From: Methanobacteriota archaeon
GTDB taxonomy: Archaea > Halobacteriota > Methanosarcinia > Methanosarcinales > Methanosarcinaceae
Assembly (NCBI GenBank): GCA_023399215.1
Contig: JAEWQJ010000007.1
Location: 26,948-90,947 of the forward strand
Length of the DNA: 64,000 bases
Direction of reading: 5' to 3'
Part shown: positions 26,270 through 35,357 of the stretch, one piece after another
How the letters are laid out: every line of letters starts with the position of its first letter
How positions within the stretch are numbered: position 1 is the stretch's first letter
Notes under the pieces: generated by a model
Told to the model about the DNA's origin: nothing
The model's database searches: none
The model's input: the letters and a program-made list of their open reading frames with translations, nothing else
Program-made: the position numbers and the translations under genes

Positions 26270-26480
26270 GATTTTCAGGAAAGATATCCAAGTTTTTAGA
26301 ATCTTTTTCAGAGGAATGTCAAGTCCAAAAAATGCTGTACCTCTGTTTCACTAAAGAGATGCTTGTAGGTTTTACATTTAAGAAGTTCATAGTTATTTTT
26401 ACCGTATCTTTCTTTAAGGACTATATTCCTTTGATTTTCATTCCATAATCAGGACAATCTTTATTCAATCCCCATACTTA
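26270..26480 (-). pseudogene. Transposase relic (N-terminal zinc-binding part)
   Basis: On the minus strand the three-frame remnant reads CPDYGMKIKG, then IVLKERYGKNNYELLKCKT, then FGLDIPLKKIL. This matches the start of IS1-like DDE transposases common in Methanosarcina (C-x-x-x-x-C ... C-x-x-C type N-terminus, then a conserved F-G-L/P segment). At least two frameshifts and a lost second Cys pair mean it is dead. The HTH and catalytic parts are missing. Confidence 0.65.
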
Positions 26481-26730
26481 TGAGAAATCTATTTTGGAAA
26501 CTCAAGGACACGAACAATTTCTAGATTGTAAGTAAACTTATTAAACTTTTTTAAGAGAAATAAGCAAGCCAAATTCTCGTGAAAATGGTTTAGAATCAAG
26601 AAAAGCAGCATGCTGCGTCAGGGGATTTTGATTTGGATACCTTACCGTTTACCAGGGTTCAATCAAACATGTAAAGTTTTTATAAGATGTTTATCTTATA
26701 TGACCTAAGAAGAAACCTGAAGGCGAGAGT
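26481..26730 (+). promoter_or_regulatory. Promoter region of the gspE-gspF operon
   Basis: TTTTATAA (26677-26684) is a good box A about 50 bases before the TTG start. It overlaps a perfect 8-base inverted repeat, TATAAGAT-GTTT-ATCTTATA (26681-26700), placed where a repressor would block TBP/RNA polymerase or where a 5' hairpin would form. The rest of the spacer shows nothing. Confidence 0.5.
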
Positions 26731-28407
26731 TTGGACGATGTAAAAGAAACACTAGCGAAGAATAAGTTTATTTCGGGGGTATTGGGGAAAAAAGGTAACT
26801 CCAACTCTATAGCTGAGGTCGTAAAAAAGGCTAGAAGCTACTTTGATAAGCCTTTGAGGACTCTACCAGCTTATGACCCAGAAAAAGAAGGACCTCTTGT
26901 AGATTTTATAGTGCCTGACGGGTTAAAAGAACTCGAAAGATACTGGCTTCAGGAACCTTACACTTTTGTATCGATCCTGGAAGACCGTAGATCAACATAT
27001 TACAGGCTTATTGAGCCTTCTCTTACAAAATTTGAAAAAGAACTACTTGCAAGAATTTATGAGGATTTTCAGGATATCCTGATTCTTGGGTCTACGCATT
27101 CCAGATCCGAAAAGGATGCGTTTCTGGTAGATAGGGCCCTCTTTCTCCTTGAACGTTATAAAGCTGACATTTCTAAAGCCACACTTTTAAAAATTATGTA
27201 TTATCTTAAAAGAAATTTGCTAGGCTACGAGAAAATCGATCCTCTCCTTTATGATCCTTATATAGAAGATATTTCATGTGATGGAGTGGGAGTCCCTCTC
27301 TATGTTTATCATAACAGATATCTCAATGTTGAATGTAATATTACTTTTGAAGAAGAGGAACTTGATGCCCTTGTAATCAAGATGTGTCAGTTGAACAATA
27401 AACACGTTTCTGTGAGCCAGCCAATCGTGGATGCAACAATTCAGGATGGTTCAAGACTTCAGGCTGTTTTAGGAAGAGAGATTACTCCCAGAGGCAGTTC
27501 TTTTACTATCCGTAAGTTCAGAAAAGATCCAATGACTCCTATAGACCTGCTTGGCTATAAGACGTGCGACCTTGATATGCTTGTATATTTCTGGATGGTT
27601 ATCGAAAACGGCCACAACATGCTTTTTGCAGGGGGTACAGCGTCAGGAAAAACGTCTATACTGAACGCTACATCTCTGTTCATGCCTTCTACAACGAAGA
27701 TAGTTTCGATCGAAGATACAAGGGAACTCTTACTCTATCACAATAACTGGGTTTCCGGGGTTGCAAGAGAGGGTTTTGCTGCAGACTCTTCGGGGGAAAT
27801 TACCATGTACGACCTCTTGAGAGCCGCTCTTAGACAGCGCCCAGATTATATTATTGTGGGTGAAGTGAGAGGCAGTGAAGCTCTTACTCTTTTCCAGGCA
27901 ATGTCAACAGGACATGCAACAAGCTCAACAATGCACGCAGGAGATGTACAGACCGTTGTAAACAGGCTTACCCACGAGCCAATAAACGTGCCTAATGTTA
28001 TGCTGCAGTCTCTGAATGTGCTCTGTATTCAGGAGCAAGTGTACATAGAAGAAAAAAGAGTTAGACGAACCCGAAGTCTTGTAGAAGTTTTGAATGTCGA
28101 TCCTGAAACCGGAGATCTGGGTATAAATGAGCTTTTCAACTGGGAACCTTTAGATGATTGCTTCATTAAGGTAGGAGATTCTCATATCCTACAGGAAATT
28201 ATGACTGTAAGAGGATGGGATACCAGTCAGTTGAGAAACGAGATGGAGAATCGGAGAAAAATTCTGGCTTATATGTATGAAAAAAGCATAAGAAACTATG
28301 TTCAAGTGTCCATTGTAGTTCAGGCATACCAGACTCATCCAAAGATGGTTATGGAAGCTATAGAAAACGATACTCTGGAGAGTATGATACAGAGTATGGC
28401 TGCTTAA
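26731..28407 (+). CDS. GspE-family secretion/pilus assembly ATPase
   Basis: 558 residues. Type IV pilus-like or type II secretion-like hexameric ATPase of the archaeal TadA/FlaI group. Walker A is GGTASGKTS (about 301-309), an Asp box is IEDTREL, Walker B is DYIIVGEVRG, and the His box is GHATSSTMHAG. N-terminal domain contains YDPYIEDISCDG, typical of the family. TTG start following AGGCGAG. Partner gspF follows. No pilin or prepilin peptidase is seen in the window. Confidence 0.92.
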   Translation: MDDVKETLAKNKFISGVLGKKGNSNSIAEVVKKARSYFDKPLRTLPAYDPEKEGPLVDFIVPDGLKELERYWLQEPYTFVSILEDRRSTYYRLIEPSLTKFEKELLARIYEDFQDILILGSTHSRSEKDAFLVDRALFLLERYKADISKATLLKIMYYLKRNLLGYEKIDPLLYDPYIEDISCDGVGVPLYVYHNRYLNVECNITFEEEELDALVIKMCQLNNKHVSVSQPIVDATIQDGSRLQAVLGREITPRGSSFTIRKFRKDPMTPIDLLGYKTCDLDMLVYFWMVIENGHNMLFAGGTASGKTSILNATSLFMPSTTKIVSIEDTRELLLYHNNWVSGVAREGFAADSSGEITMYDLLRAALRQRPDYIIVGEVRGSEALTLFQAMSTGHATSSTMHAGDVQTVVNRLTHEPINVPNVMLQSLNVLCIQEQVYIEEKRVRRTRSLVEVLNVDPETGDLGINELFNWEPLDDCFIKVGDSHILQEIMTVRGWDTSQLRNEMENRRKILAYMYEKSIRNYVQVSIVVQAYQTHPKMVMEAIENDTLESMIQSMAA

Positions 28408-28597
28408 GAGCAAGCCTTTTGAAAAAAGGCTTGAGCGAAAAACTTTTTGAAAAAACTACTTGCTCGCAAGCCTTTTAAAAAAAGGCTTGAGCGAAAACTC
28501 CAGTAACGACATGGTCGGCGTGATCAACCGGCGCAACGGTTGCAGCTTAACGGTTGCGGATCAACGGTTGCAGCTTAACGGTTGATGTACAGAAATA
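28408..28597. repeat. Repeat insertion between gspE and gspF
   Basis: Holds two AAGCCTTTT-x-AAAAGGCTT hairpins and several AACGGTTG units (CAACGGTTGCAGCTTAACGG). It is flanked by TATGGCTGCTTAAGAG (28394-28409) and TATGGTTGCTTAAGAG (28595-28610), a 16-base direct duplication with one mismatch. Before the insertion the gspF start would have lain about 15 bases after the gspE stop. Same repeat family at 39490-39800 and 54640-54850. Confidence 0.75.
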
Positions 28598-28618
28598 TGG
28601 TTGCTTAAGAGGGGGAAT

Positions 28619-30601
28619 ATGACTTATACTATTCTGGATGAACTAGCATACCGATTTTATGGGGACTTCTTCTATAAAAATAAAGTTTATTTTCAAGATT
28701 TAAAGGTAAAAATACGCCATTCTCATATATCTATGTCAGTAGACCAATACCTGGCTTCTACATTCATGTACTCCGTAATTATAGGAATTACTGCAGGAAT
28801 CTTTGGCTTATGGCTGGGACTAAAAATCCTTGGGAATTCGGTTTCCCGACTTAGCCTTTTTGTAGACCCTGGACGTGCCGACATTGCAGGCGAATATGTA
28901 TATCCTCTTGCACTTCTAGCTGGCCTTATGCTGTTTCTTGTAAGTTTTTTTGCCGTATTTCTCTTGGCATATATCTATCCTTATTTCCAGGCAAATAACC
29001 GGCAAGCTTCTATCGATAAATCCATGCTTCCGGCAATAACTTACATGTATGCCCTGACAAAAGGAGGCATGTCAATTTATGACGTTTTCCGGTCTCTGAG
29101 CAGGTACAGCTATATATTTGGGGCAACTGCGGAAGAAATATCCTACGTTGTAAGAGATATGGACTATCTGGGAAAGGATTTCATAACTTCTCTTAAAATT
29201 GCCAAGGAACGTACTCCTTCTGAAATTTTCAAAGATTTTGTTGACGGATTGATTATTGTTTCAAGTAGTGGAACCATAACCGAATATATCAAAAATAAGT
29301 CCGAACAATATCAGGGTCTGGCCGAGATGGCAAATAGAAACCTGTTACAGAGACTTGATGTACTTGCCGAAATCTACGTGACAGCCCTTGTTGCAGGCCC
29401 TCTTTTTGTAATGGTAACTCTTGTTGTGCTACAGTTTTTCCAGCCGGCTTCAGCTCAGATCCTTTACATGCTTATTTATATAATACTACCTCTTGCAACC
29501 CTGCTTTATTTAGTACTTCTCGATACTGTGGGAGAACTCTCCATTGATCCAAAAAAAGGTGATGTCCGCAGTTTTACAATAAACCTTTCCGATATCCCAG
29601 AAATTGACTCCGGGCTTACTGAAGAGGTGGAGCAAAAAAGGAAAAAGACGTACATGCTGTACAGGGAACTTCACAGGCTAAGAGACATGGTGCTTAATCC
29701 TTACAGGACTATCCGGAATGAGCCAAGATACACGTTTTTCTTCGGAGTTCCACTTGGATTGTACTATCTTACCCAACTTCCAAGAAACCTTAGAAACAGC
29801 CTTTTATCCAGTTTTCATCACCTGAACATAAGTTTTGACCATGTCTCTGAAAGTGCTATAAAGCTAGTTACTGCTGTTGATGATTATTTTGTTATTTTTA
29901 TTGTTGTTGCCCTGATTCCGTTTATAATTTTTTACGAAATAAAGGCGTGGAGGATGCGCAAAATTGATGAGAAAATGCCCGATTTTTTGAAAAGCCTTTC
30001 CAGCATGAATGAGTCCGGGATTATGCTTGCAAACTCCTTAAAAATAATAGCTGAATCCAAAATGGGGATCCTCAGCAAAGAACTTAAAAAGTTAAAGGAA
30101 GACCTTTCCTGGGGCACTTCCACCTCTAAAGCCCTTATGAACCTTGAGAACAGCATAAGAACACCTTCTTCAAGCCGAGTTCTTCACATTCTCGTAAAAG
30201 CAAATGAGTCTACAAGTGACCTTAAAAATGTACTCTCGATTACTGCTAAACAGGCTAGAAATGACGAGGATATGAAAAAAGAGCGCTCATCAGCAATGAT
30301 AGTCTACGTTATTACAATCTATGTAGCCTTTTTCGTTTTCCTGTTCATAGTTTATATCCTGGCTACTAACTTCTTCCCACAAACGGCTTCTTTCTCCACC
30401 TCTTCACAGGGAATGGGAGGAATGGGCGGATATTTTAACGTAGAAGAGTACAGTATGCTCATGTTCCACTCCGCCCTGGTACAGGCTTTTACTTCCGGTA
30501 TTGTTGCCGGGAAGATGGGGCAGGGCTCGACGTATCTGGGCCTGAAGTACAGTGTAAGCATGGTAATAATAACTTACGTGGCTTTCACCATGTTTGTTTG
30601 A
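28619..30601 (+). CDS. GspF/TadC-like polytopic membrane protein
   Basis: 660 residues from ATG 28619 (AGAGGGGGAAT upstream). Inner-membrane platform of the archaeal type IV pilus-like machine, pairing with the upstream ATPase. Two GspF domains: the first around residues 145-270 (MLPAITYMYALTKGGMSIYD), the second around 455-570 (MPDFLKSLSSMNESGIMLA). Hydrophobic segments near residues 45-75, 95-130, 255-310, 420-445 and in the last 120 residues are membrane spans. Tandem F domains are normal in archaeal members. Confidence 0.9.
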   Translation: MTYTILDELAYRFYGDFFYKNKVYFQDLKVKIRHSHISMSVDQYLASTFMYSVIIGITAGIFGLWLGLKILGNSVSRLSLFVDPGRADIAGEYVYPLALLAGLMLFLVSFFAVFLLAYIYPYFQANNRQASIDKSMLPAITYMYALTKGGMSIYDVFRSLSRYSYIFGATAEEISYVVRDMDYLGKDFITSLKIAKERTPSEIFKDFVDGLIIVSSSGTITEYIKNKSEQYQGLAEMANRNLLQRLDVLAEIYVTALVAGPLFVMVTLVVLQFFQPASAQILYMLIYIILPLATLLYLVLLDTVGELSIDPKKGDVRSFTINLSDIPEIDSGLTEEVEQKRKKTYMLYRELHRLRDMVLNPYRTIRNEPRYTFFFGVPLGLYYLTQLPRNLRNSLLSSFHHLNISFDHVSESAIKLVTAVDDYFVIFIVVALIPFIIFYEIKAWRMRKIDEKMPDFLKSLSSMNESGIMLANSLKIIAESKMGILSKELKKLKEDLSWGTSTSKALMNLENSIRTPSSSRVLHILVKANESTSDLKNVLSITAKQARNDEDMKKERSSAMIVYVITIYVAFFVFLFIVYILATNFFPQTASFSTSSQGMGGMGGYFNVEEYSMLMFHSALVQAFTSGIVAGKMGQGSTYLGLKYSVSMVIITYVAFTMFV

Positions 30602-30855
30602 TTTATGTAGAGAACTTGAGGGGTCTATCCAAAAAACCCTCAATTTATTATTTAGTTTAAAATTACCAGACTGGGCCAGGAGAATTTGAATCCCAATATC
30701 AAGAAAAAAGCTCTTAAATGAAAAAATAATTAATCTTGATCGCCATTTTAAGTCTGCTTATTTTTTCCTGTACATTTGTTATCTTGGTTTAGCAGTATAG
30801 TGGCTTATTCGTAATTAGTAAACTGAGGGTTCAAGTTTCTCCGGCGGCTGTTTCA

Positions 30856-31218
30856 TCAGAATGTTTCCGGCATAATATCTATTTCTTTCGACATCTCATT
30901 AACGTACTTTTGATATCCTACAAGTTCTGCAATCAGGTAATTTCTTGCTTCAGACAACTCACGGATAAACGCATTCCGATGAGAAAGCATTGCTGTTGCA
31001 TCGGTTACTGACATGCGATCTTTCTCTTCTTTGAAGTAATCTCGTGAAAGAGATTCTATGGCATCGCTAAGTTTACACAACGCATCTTCCATTAGAAGAT
31101 CACATTCTTCTATTGAATTTGTAATATATTCTTCAGTATATTCATCTGTATTCTGATTCTTTTCAAATGCTGTATATGAAGAGTGCATCACTGTACTTAC
31201 CGTTTCACCAATTGTCAT
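30856..31218 (-). CDS. Helical hypothetical protein
   Basis: 120 residues, MTIGETVSTVMHSSYTAFEK at the N-terminus, then long amphipathic helices (ECDLLMEDALCKLSDAIESL; NAFIRELSEARNYLIAELVG). No signal peptide or membrane span. Helix-rich and acidic. ATG with TAGGATGG upstream. It is divergent from the SWIM gene and convergent with gspF. I do not recognise a family. Confidence 0.7.
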   Translation of the reverse strand: MTIGETVSTVMHSSYTAFEKNQNTDEYTEEYITNSIEECDLLMEDALCKLSDAIESLSRDYFKEEKDRMSVTDATAMLSHRNAFIRELSEARNYLIAELVGYQKYVNEMSKEIDIMPETF

Positions 31219-31710
31219 ACCATACCATCCTATGGAAAGTTAGCCATAATATAGAAATGTATTACAATATATACAAAGTTTTCCATGGATTTGATTCAAA
31301 TTTAAGTCATATATCAAGACAAAATATTGTAAAAAGATGGGGATGGGATATTAATTTGGCAACAGAAGGATTTACTAATGAATTTCTTAACTTACTAATG
31401 AATTTCTGGACTTTCTTAAAAGTGGTGACATGTTTTCATCTTGAAAATATTGGGGATAAATGAAGGGAAGAATAATTTTTTCCATCACAATAGCCAAAAA
31501 TATTGGCTGAAGTTTAAAAACTTAAATATTGAACCGGTAATTGAGACCGTCTTCGATATTCAGCAATTCCATGCCAGCTCAGTAGTTAACATCCAGAAAA
31601 CAAGATTTCATCCTCGGCAATGCTGGCTTGCAACTAGTACCTAAAATATTGAATTATATAACAGAGGCTATAAGTTTATTTTTATATCACGTTTATATAA
31701 ATAATCACAT
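31219..31710 (+). promoter_or_regulatory. Spacer and likely SWIM gene promoter
   Basis: 492 bases. TTTATATAAA (about 31690-31699) is a strong box A some 20 bases before the ATG, so the SWIM transcript may be nearly leaderless. Elsewhere a short direct repeat (ACTAATGAATTTCT, around 31373 and 31395) is the only structure seen. An overlapping 98-codon frame here has no start signals and is not called. Confidence 0.45.
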
Positions 31711-32784
31711 ATGCCAGAAGAAAGCAAAACTGCCCGGACCTTCAAGGAACTTAAGTGGAGTGATCTCCAGGACTGGGCTGGAGGAAAAGCTACTGCAAAG
31801 GGGATCAAGTATCAGGAAGAGGAGCGGGTAAAAGAAATCAAATGCACTCCCTCAGGCAGCCTGGTCGCGCGGGTAGAAGGGACAATAGAGTATTTCACCG
31901 AAGTTTCTCTGGAAAACGGGAAACTGAGTTCTATTTGTACCTGTCCTGTCGGGCATGACTGCAAACACGGAGTTGCAGCCGTACTTGAATATCTTGACCT
32001 TATTGAGCAGGGAGAAGATGTGCCGATTATTACTGAGGAAGACATCCTTATTAAAAGATCCAGAAGAGAATTTGCAGGAGACGGAACTTCTGAATCCTAT
32101 GAGGCCGAGGCATCTTCACGGATTCTCCAAGAATATCTGGAAAAGCTGGAAAAACCGGAATTAATCGAGATACTGACAACGTTTGCAAAGAAAGATAACC
32201 TGCTTGACAGATATCTGAAAGACCGCCAGACCCTTGCATCTGAAAATCCGGAAAGAGTTATTGGGAGTATCTATTCCGATCTGGATGAGATCTGGAGAGA
32301 ATTAAAGAGTTCTGATTTCTGGGCCTACGAAGGCGAAAAAATGCCTGATTTTTCAAAGGTACAGGTTCGGCTTGAAAGCCTCCTTGATTCAGGCCATCCT
32401 GACGAGCTGCTTGACATCGGAAAAGAACTCATGGGCAGGTATAAAGAAATTGAAGAATATGAAGAAGGGGATATAGGAACACAAATCTCCGACTGCATGG
32501 ATGTGGTGTTCAGGGCTTTATCTCAATCCTCTCTTCCTGCACATGAGAAAATGCTTTACGCCTTTGAGATTGAGCTAAAAGACGATTACAGCATTCTTAA
32601 TGAACCTGCTCTCTGGAGAGAAGACCATACTCAGGAAGAGTGGATGCTATTTGCAGAAGCCCTGAAAGTCCGGTTGCAGAAAGCTGAAACAGAAACAGAA
32701 ACAGATATCCTGTACGAGGCATCATGGGAACGAGATTATGTTATCGACAGACTTATCGATGCCCTGAGAAAAGCTGAGCATTAG
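31711..32784 (+). CDS. SWIM zinc-finger protein, C-terminally truncated
   Basis: 357 residues. The SWIM motif C-x-C-x5-C-x-H is Cys76, Cys78, Cys84, His86 (CTCPVGHDCKH), a zinc site that binds DNA or protein. The rest is charged and helical. It stops at TAG 32782-32784, after which the same frame continues with family-like sequence (EEIILISELETERTGNYTRL), so this stop is either a nonsense mutation or, since TAG can encode pyrrolysine in this genus, a read-through codon. The first is more likely given the decay downstream. Confidence 0.8.
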   Translation: MPEESKTARTFKELKWSDLQDWAGGKATAKGIKYQEEERVKEIKCTPSGSLVARVEGTIEYFTEVSLENGKLSSICTCPVGHDCKHGVAAVLEYLDLIEQGEDVPIITEEDILIKRSRREFAGDGTSESYEAEASSRILQEYLEKLEKPELIEILTTFAKKDNLLDRYLKDRQTLASENPERVIGSIYSDLDEIWRELKSSDFWAYEGEKMPDFSKVQVRLESLLDSGHPDELLDIGKELMGRYKEIEEYEEGDIGTQISDCMDVVFRALSQSSLPAHEKMLYAFEIELKDDYSILNEPALWREDHTQEEWMLFAEALKVRLQKAETETETDILYEASWERDYVIDRLIDALRKAEH

Positions 32785-33133
32785 GAAGAAATTATCCTGA
32801 TTTCTGAGCTCGAAACTGAAAGAACAGGCAATTATACAAGGCTTGTCAGAGAACTGCTCGATTCCGGACAAAAACGCCGTAAAGGACAAATATCCTGAGG
32901 TTGCGATTGAAATCTGGAAAAACATTGCAGAAGACTTGATTTCCAAAACAAAAGTAAGCTCATATGAAGTAGCATCAACATACCTCCGAAAAATAAAGGA
33001 GACGCTGGAATCTATTGGAAAGAAAGAAGAGTGGGAAACATATCTTAAGCAGATTCGGGAAGTCAACAGGTTCAAAAAGAAGCTGCTTGAAATTCTGAAT
33101 CGGCTGGAAAAATCCCGAATTATCGGCGAATGA
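32785..33133 (+). pseudogene. Detached C-terminal part of the SWIM gene
   Basis: Continues the SWIM gene after its TAG: first in the same frame to a stop near 32897, then in another frame as NAVKDKYPEVAIEIWKNIAE and TYLRKIKETLESIGKKEEW, a typical C-terminus of long archaeal SWIM proteins. The junction at about 32865-32880 seems to be an internal deletion with a frameshift, because the usual TPR-like middle is missing. Would not be made as part of the SWIM protein. Confidence 0.7.
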
Positions 33134-33235
33134 AAAAAGAATATAAAGAATATAAAGAAACTTTGCCGGTAAAATGAGTTGGGAAATTTGTACACGTACA
33201 TTTATATATTTAAAATGAGATAATTATAAATAGGT

Positions 33236-33425
33236 TCAGGCTAACCTTGACTTCAGACTCATATAGATTTCAGACTAACCTGAATTTAAGAATTACCTGA
33301 ACTTCAGACTCATATAGATTTCAGACTAATCTGAACTTTAGAATTACCTGAACTTCAGACTCATATAGATTTCAGACTAATCTGGACTTTAGAATCACCT
33401 GAACTTCAGACTAATCTGGACTCTA
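33236..33425. repeat. 51-bp tandem repeat upstream of ferredoxin
   Basis: About three and a half copies of a 51-base unit (CTTCAGACTCATATAGATTT ... TTACCTGAA), itself built from smaller CAGACTAA/CTGAACTT pieces that form inverted pairs. It lies between the SWIM remnant and the ferredoxin ribosome binding site. No spacers of variable sequence, so not CRISPR. Confidence 0.8.
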
Positions 33426-33483
33426 AATCCAGATGTGATTTAAAAATACAAATCAAAGGTTGGAAAAATAAAGGAGCCATAAA

Positions 33484-33663
33484 ATGCCAGCAAAAGTCAA
33501 TAAAGAAGAGTGTACAGGCTGCGGAACCTGTGTGGACGAATGTCCGGTAGAAGCAATCGTTATTGATGAGGAAGAAGGTTGTGCAGTTGTCGATGAAGAT
33601 GAATGTGTTGAATGCGGAGCCTGTGAAGAAGCCTGCCCCAATGGAGCCATAACGATCGAATAA
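33484..33663 (+). CDS. 2[4Fe-4S] ferredoxin
   Basis: 59 residues, [20 protein letters not shown] then a second cluster [12 protein letters not shown]. Two C-x2-C-x2-C-x3-C motifs bind two [4Fe-4S] clusters in a clostridial-type electron carrier. AAAGGAGCCATAAA precedes the ATG. Acidic as usual. A close paralogue is at 56798-56980. Its partner oxidoreductase cannot be told from context. Confidence 0.95.
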   Translation: MPAKVNKEECTGCGTCVDECPVEAIVIDEEEGCAVVDEDECVECGACEEACPNGAITIE

Positions 33664-33758
33664 CTGGATGAATTGGAATTCCACGTTTTAAATAGATTCT
33701 GTAAACAAAATCCGATTATTCGGAATGGGTACAAAGCTGGTCAGTAAAGAAGAATCAA

Positions 33759-34235
33759 TCAACGTTTGAAAGCAGCTTCCCATTCTGATTTCCTACTTTT
33801 TAAAGATCGCCGGTTTGCTCCGCTTGACGAAGGGAGGACTTTTGTTTCATACCCCATTGCCCTCAAAATCGGTTCATATCCTCCGGATTTCTTGCCGTTA
33901 AAAAGAACCAGCTTCAGGTTCGGAGTCATGTATTTCAGCATTGAGAATTGGTTTATTTCTTCGTCCTTTATCTTTGTATCCTCGCTTCCTTCTCTTTTAC
34001 CGGCTTTGAAAACATCCCATAGCCCTATTTTATTGCGTTTCAGGGTCTCAAGCCGATTTTGATAATTCATGCTCTGAAGGTCTTCTCCGATAATACTGCC
34101 AAGCAGCCTCCAGAAATCATTTCCCGGATGCCCGTAGTATTGATGCTTCCTTATAGAAACGTCTCCCGGAAGAGACCCGAGAATCAGGATTTCAGTATTT
34201 TCGTCAATGACTGGTGGGAAACCTTGTTTTTTCAT
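33759..34235 (-). CDS. Hypoxanthine-DNA (deoxyinosine) glycosylase, UDG superfamily family 6
   Basis: 158 residues. Removes deaminated bases, mainly hypoxanthine, from DNA. The signature ILGSLPGDVSIRKHQYYGHP followed by GNDFWRLLG matches family 6 of the uracil-DNA glycosylase superfamily, first described with a Methanosarcina enzyme; the Asn in GNDFW is the family's catalytic-site region. C-terminal motif LPSSSGANRR is also conserved. Convergent with the ferredoxin gene. Stand-alone. Confidence 0.9.
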   Translation of the reverse strand: MKKQGFPPVIDENTEILILGSLPGDVSIRKHQYYGHPGNDFWRLLGSIIGEDLQSMNYQNRLETLKRNKIGLWDVFKAGKREGSEDTKIKDEEINQFSMLKYMTPNLKLVLFNGKKSGGYEPILRAMGYETKVLPSSSGANRRSLKSRKSEWEAAFKR

Positions 34236-34353
34236 CGTTTAAATAAGCTGGAACTTAAGATTATTTCAAGCTTTGGGAACGAAAAAACAAAACTGATTAA
34301 AAAACTAGAGTAGTTGGAAACTAAACTGTTTGAAAATTAAATTGATTAAAAAA

Positions 34354-35145
34354 TTAAATTTGAGTTATTTGTTCGGACAGATCTTTGTAATAGTCAAAAA
34401 GTTCCTGCCCCCATACAAAGGCGCTTTTCTCAAAACTTACCATCTCATGGTTATAGTACCTTCCTTCTTTAGAGATCATAGATAGGGAGATAAAGCGATC
34501 TGTAACAATGCTGGAAGCAAGCTCAATTTTATGGTCGCAAACAAAAAGGTGCGCATTTTCCATGTTTAAGAACTCTTTCACATCTGCCCTGTAGTCGGAA
34601 ATTAGTTTTTCACATATTTGCCTTTCCAGGACAAGCGAGACCTCAATGCCTCTTTTTGCAAGATCCAGATATAGACTCGGATATCCGGGGCGGAAAATTG
34701 AAGAAATCTCCATGACTGTCCTGGACTTGTAAAGAGGGTCCATAATTTCAGGAGGGTAATCAAAAATATGGGTTTTCTCAGGTAAAAGCTCTTTACAGCT
34801 ACCAAGTTCTCCAATTCGGTCCAGCAAGTGAGGAGGAAGAGTCCGCAAATTCTGCCTTGCCCAGTATTCATGGTTTTCGTCGAAAACCCGAAAAGTGGAT
34901 AGAAGAGGTTCCATTTTTGGGACAATAAGCTTTCCTTTTACAGAGAGACAATAACTGTCTCCTTTTTGCACCAGCAGCCCTTCTTTGAGCAGGATTCGGA
35001 TCTGGGCCATTATAGGACTGGAACTGACTTTAAGCCCTTTCTTAATTTCTTCAATTGTCTTTGGCCCGTCCTTCAGGAGTAAAAGCAAATTTTTCCTCTT
35101 GTCCGAAAAAAAAATTGTATCTATTAACTGAAGTTCTGTACTCAT
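34354..35145 (-). CDS. Msr-like transcription regulator (FilR1/DUF1724 family) 1
   Basis: 263 residues. An ArsR-like winged helix at the N-terminus (about 10-75: KTIEEIKKGLKVSSSPIMAQ) is joined to a DUF1724/FilR1 domain (about 125-260). Related Methanosarcina-specific regulators (Msr) control mtaCB operons for methanol methyltransferase. Position next to a second Msr gene and to mtaCB strongly suggests that role here. Gene order msr-msr-mtaC-mtaB resembles what I recall for the mtaCB1/msrA-msrB locus of M. acetivorans; exact orthology is inference. Confidence 0.88.
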   Translation of the reverse strand: MSTELQLIDTIFFSDKRKNLLLLLKDGPKTIEEIKKGLKVSSSPIMAQIRILLKEGLLVQKGDSYCLSVKGKLIVPKMEPLLSTFRVFDENHEYWARQNLRTLPPHLLDRIGELGSCKELLPEKTHIFDYPPEIMDPLYKSRTVMEISSIFRPGYPSLYLDLAKRGIEVSLVLERQICEKLISDYRADVKEFLNMENAHLFVCDHKIELASSIVTDRFISLSMISKEGRYYNHEMVSFEKSAFVWGQELFDYYKDLSEQITQI

Positions 35146-35357
35146 TTAATTTAACCTCCAGAAAGGGATTCTGAAGCGATTCTGAAATTTGGTTGGAGAT
35201 TCGACTTTGATGGTTTACATCTGAACAAACTGCCTTACCAACCGCTTACAAATTGCATATAAGAGGCCATACCAATTGGTCTACAACCTGCTTTTCAAAT
35301 TGCATATTGCTTTTCAAATTGCATATAAGCGGTCTTGTAAACTGGTTGCTTTATCTA
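35146..35357. repeat. Spacer with TTTTCAAATTGCATAT repeats
   Basis: 212 bases between the two regulators. Three AAATTGCATAT units (about 35265-35335), two preceded by GCTTTTC, sit just upstream of the first regulator's start (minus strand). AGGTTAAATTAA next to the start contains a weak ribosome binding site. The repeated motif could be a binding site for the regulators themselves. Confidence 0.45.

Noticed and set aside
31167..31463. 98-codon ORF on the + strand
   Set aside because: Overlaps the start of the divergent helical protein, has no ribosome site and an unlikely composition.
33236..33425. Possible CRISPR array
   Set aside because: The units are contiguous 51-bp tandem repeats without unique spacers, and no cas genes are near.
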